From NCBI GenBank assembly GCA_913009865.1, contig CAJVYK010000009.1:1-24799 (forward strand): DNA of 24,799 bases, read 5' to 3'. Positions 22,800 to 24,799 of this stretch are shown piece after piece. This DNA comes from an uncultured bacterium. Lineage in GTDB: Bacteria > Planctomycetota > Phycisphaerae > Sedimentisphaerales > Anaerobacaceae. The notes beneath the pieces were generated by a model, which made no database searches, was not told the DNA's origin, and saw only the letters and a program-made list of their open reading frames with translations. Position numbers and translations under genes: made by a program. Numbering within the stretch: the first letter of the stretch is position 1; each line of letters begins with the position of its first letter.

Positions 22800-23870
22800 A
22801 TGAAAGTTGCGTTAGTGGGTCTGCTGCAATCCGGCAAGAGCACTATTCTGGCCGGTTTAAGCGGCAAAGCGATTCCGCCGATTGGCTCGACCTCGATTGA
22901 AGAAGCTATTATGCCGGTTCCTGATGTCAGAATTGATTGGCTGAGCGAATATTACAAGCCCAAGAAAACAACTTATGCGACTATAGATTGCCTTGACCTG
23001 CCCGGCTTTAACTTTACTGACGAGCATGGCCGGGCTGGGAGCAGACGGCTGATTAACCAGATAAGGACTGTTGATTTGCTTGTTCTGATAGTGCGGGCAT
23101 TTGAAAATTCAGCGGTACCGCCCTACCGAAACAGTATAAACCCAGCCAGAGATTTAGCGGAGTTGCAGACCGAATTATTACTTGCCGACTTAGAGCTTGT
23201 TACCACACGCATCAAAAGGCTCGAAAAACATATCGACAGACCCACCAAGACCCAGGCTCACGATAAGGCAGAACTGGCACTGCAAAAAACATTACAGGAG
23301 GCGATTGAGTCTGAAAAGCCGATAAGCTCAGTTATCCAGACCGAATCGCAGCACGAGATGGTCAAGTCTCTTGGTTTTCTGACGTTAAAGCCGGTTGTAG
23401 TTGCGGTAAACATTGGCGAGGACCAGTTAGGCAAAAAGTTCGATTTTACTGACCGTGTTGGCAGCACTGTGCCGGTCATTACAATTTGTGCCAAGCTGGA
23501 ATATGAGCTGGCACAATTAGACGTCGGCAGCCGGCGTGAGTTTATGACTGATTTGGGCCTTACCGAATCGGCAACAAGCAGGTTCGTCAACAGTTGCTAT
23601 TCTGCTTTGGGATTGGCAAGTTTCCTGACGGTCGGTTCCGACGAGGTACGCGCCTGGCCGATAAAGCGCGGCACCGTTGCGGTTGATGCAGCCGGCAAGG
23701 TGCATAGTGATATTAAGCGGGGCTTTATCAGAGCTGAGACTATTGCCTTTGACGATCTCAAAGAGCTTGGCAGCGAGAAAGCTGTCAAGGCCGCCGGCAG
23801 GACTCGGCTTGAGGGCAAGGATTACATCGTTCAGGACGGCGACATTATCAATTTCAGATTTAACGTCTAA
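22800..23870 (+). CDS. ychF: YchF/OLA1-like P-loop ATPase, divergent
   Basis: From the ATG at 22800 (AAGGAAGGAACAGG before it) the product is 356 residues, near the YchF norm of about 363. Domains are a P-loop with Walker A GLLQSGKS (7-14), a DLPG switch (66-69), a coiled-coil insert around ARDLAELQTELLLADLELVTTRIKRLEKH, the N-x-x-E base-recognition motif NIGE (204-207), which favours ATP over GTP in this family, and a C-terminal TGS domain ending EGKDYIVQDGDIINFRFNV. The G1 motif differs from the usual GLPNVGKS and the G3 region from DIAGLVKGAS, so it is a divergent member. YchF binds ribosomes and is redox regulated. The frame extends upstream to 22716, but that overlaps the hydratase gene and lacks family similarity. 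Confidence 0.88.
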   Translation: MKVALVGLLQSGKSTILAGLSGKAIPPIGSTSIEEAIMPVPDVRIDWLSEYYKPKKTTYATIDCLDLPGFNFTDEHGRAGSRRLINQIRTVDLLVLIVRAFENSAVPPYRNSINPARDLAELQTELLLADLELVTTRIKRLEKHIDRPTKTQAHDKAELALQKTLQEAIESEKPISSVIQTESQHEMVKSLGFLTLKPVVVAVNIGEDQLGKKFDFTDRVGSTVPVITICAKLEYELAQLDVGSRREFMTDLGLTESATSRFVNSCYSALGLASFLTVGSDEVRAWPIKRGTVAVDAAGKVHSDIKRGFIRAETIAFDDLKELGSEKAVKAAGRTRLEGKDYIVQDGDIINFRFNV

Positions 23871-23901
23871 GACGGCAAAAGGGTAAGGAATTATTTGATT
23901 T

Positions 23902-24789
23902 ATGAAGGCGGTTCTATTGACCGGTATCCGGCAGATGCATCTGGCAGATATTCCGGAGCCGGGTATAAAAAAAGATAATGACGTACTGCTGAAAATTGAA
24001 ATGGTCGGCATCTGCGGCTCTGATGTGCACTATTACCAGACCGGCAGAATCGGTTCGCAGGTGGTGCAGTATCCGTATTTAGTCGGTCATGAATGTGCCG
24101 CCAGGGTTGAAGCTGTCGGAAGAACAGTTACAAAACTCAAAGTCGGCGATACAGTAGTAGTTGACCCAGCGGTATCCTGCCATCGGTGCGAGCAGTGCAG
24201 AATGGGCAGGGAGAATACGTGTCGGAAGTTACAATTTCTTGGTACGCCGGGTCAAGGTGACGGGTGTTTGTGTGAGTACATTGTTATGCCGGAGGAAAAT
24301 TGCTTTCCGACCAATGGTGCTATCAGCATCGCTCAGGCGGTTTTGTGTGAGCCGCTGGCCATAGGCCTGTATTCGGTTCGGCAGGCACAGATGCCGACCA
24401 ATGCAAAGATTGCGATTTTGGGCTGTGGGCCTATCGGGCTTAGCTGTATGGTTACGGCCCGGGCAGAGGGGGCGGAAGCGATTTATATGACCGACAAAAT
24501 AGAGCGGCGTATGGAAGTGGCGAAAAAGGCCGGCGATATTTGGGTCGGCAATCCTGATAATCAGAACATTGTAAAGGCAATCCTTGAGCAGCAGCCATTA
24601 GGGCTGGATGTAGTTTACGAATGTGCCGGCCAGCAGGATACGCTTGATGAGGCCGTTGAGCTGCTCAGGCCGGGCGGCAGGTTGATACTGATAGGTATCC
24701 CGCAACTCGAGCGGGTTTCGTTCATTATCGATAAGATACGCCGGAAAGAAATCAATATCAGCAGAGCAGCCTCTAGGGAAAGAGTTTAG
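23902..24789 (+). CDS. Zinc-dependent alcohol/polyol dehydrogenase (MDR family), C-terminus lost
   Basis: The product resembles sorbitol/threonine-type dehydrogenases. Catalytic zinc ligands are C38 in GICGSDVHYY and H63-E64 in VGHECAARV. Structural zinc cysteines are C93, C96, C99 and C107. The NAD-binding Rossmann motif GCGPIG lies in IAILGCGPIGLSC, and EPLAIGLYSV is present. It would oxidise a polyol or secondary alcohol in the cytoplasm. The frame stops after 295 residues, while the family runs to about 340-350. Similarity ends at RRKEINIS; the next residues (RAASRERV) are unlike the expected continuation. The gene may be truncated, frameshifted, or joined to unrelated DNA near the window end. 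It follows the YchF gene by 31 bp. Confidence 0.85.
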   Translation: MKAVLLTGIRQMHLADIPEPGIKKDNDVLLKIEMVGICGSDVHYYQTGRIGSQVVQYPYLVGHECAARVEAVGRTVTKLKVGDTVVVDPAVSCHRCEQCRMGRENTCRKLQFLGTPGQGDGCLCEYIVMPEENCFPTNGAISIAQAVLCEPLAIGLYSVRQAQMPTNAKIAILGCGPIGLSCMVTARAEGAEAIYMTDKIERRMEVAKKAGDIWVGNPDNQNIVKAILEQQPLGLDVVYECAGQQDTLDEAVELLRPGGRLILIGIPQLERVSFIIDKIRRKEINISRAASRERV

Positions 24790-24799
24790 GCCAGTGGTG

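Overview
The window looks like chromosomal DNA of a Gram-negative-type bacterium, most likely a planctomycete (Planctomycetota, perhaps Phycisphaerae). That placement is inference from three traits: membrane-anchored rather than lipid-anchored peptide-binding proteins, a divergent YchF-type ATPase, and secreted TPR, DUF547 and PQQ-propeller proteins of the kind common there. No rRNA, tRNA or other taxonomic marker was found. The DNA is gene dense, with no gap above 300 bp.

Region 1 (1-10236, all minus strand) is a peptide-uptake operon. It reads, in transcription order: a secreted helical-repeat protein, two tandem paralogous substrate-binding proteins, permeases OppB and OppC, ATPase OppD, an inserted REP-associated tyrosine transposase (RAYT) with its own REP hairpin pair, ATPase OppF, a STAS-domain protein, and the first 32 codons of an ACT-domain protein cut by the window edge. 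A sigma-70-like promoter lies ahead of the first gene. Together the central genes make a complete family-5 ABC importer.

Region 2 (10452-16197) opens with a minus-strand exported transglutaminase-like/TPR protein. Divergent from it run four plus-strand genes: a 98-residue unknown, a PQQ-propeller lipoprotein, the purine enzyme PurH, and an exported protein ending in a zinc ribbon.

Region 3 (16209-20875, minus strand) holds a D-amino-acid aminotransferase, the RNA ligase RtcB, a DUF547 lipoprotein and MetK. The last two share an almost ideal TTGACA/TATAAT promoter.

Region 4 (21030-24799) holds rplU without its usual partner rpmA, a strong terminator, a siroheme-synthesis gene on the minus strand, and a plus-strand set: fumarate hydratase beta subunit, YchF-like ATPase, and a zinc alcohol/polyol dehydrogenase whose C-terminus is lost near the window end.

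The most unusual signal is not a gene. At least seven same-strand gene junctions between 513 and 15463 carry tandem arrays with a strict 7-bp period. The words differ from array to array, and most arrays start at, or run through, the stop codon of the upstream gene. The RAYT/REP element lying next to one such tract inside the opp operon is the second notable item.
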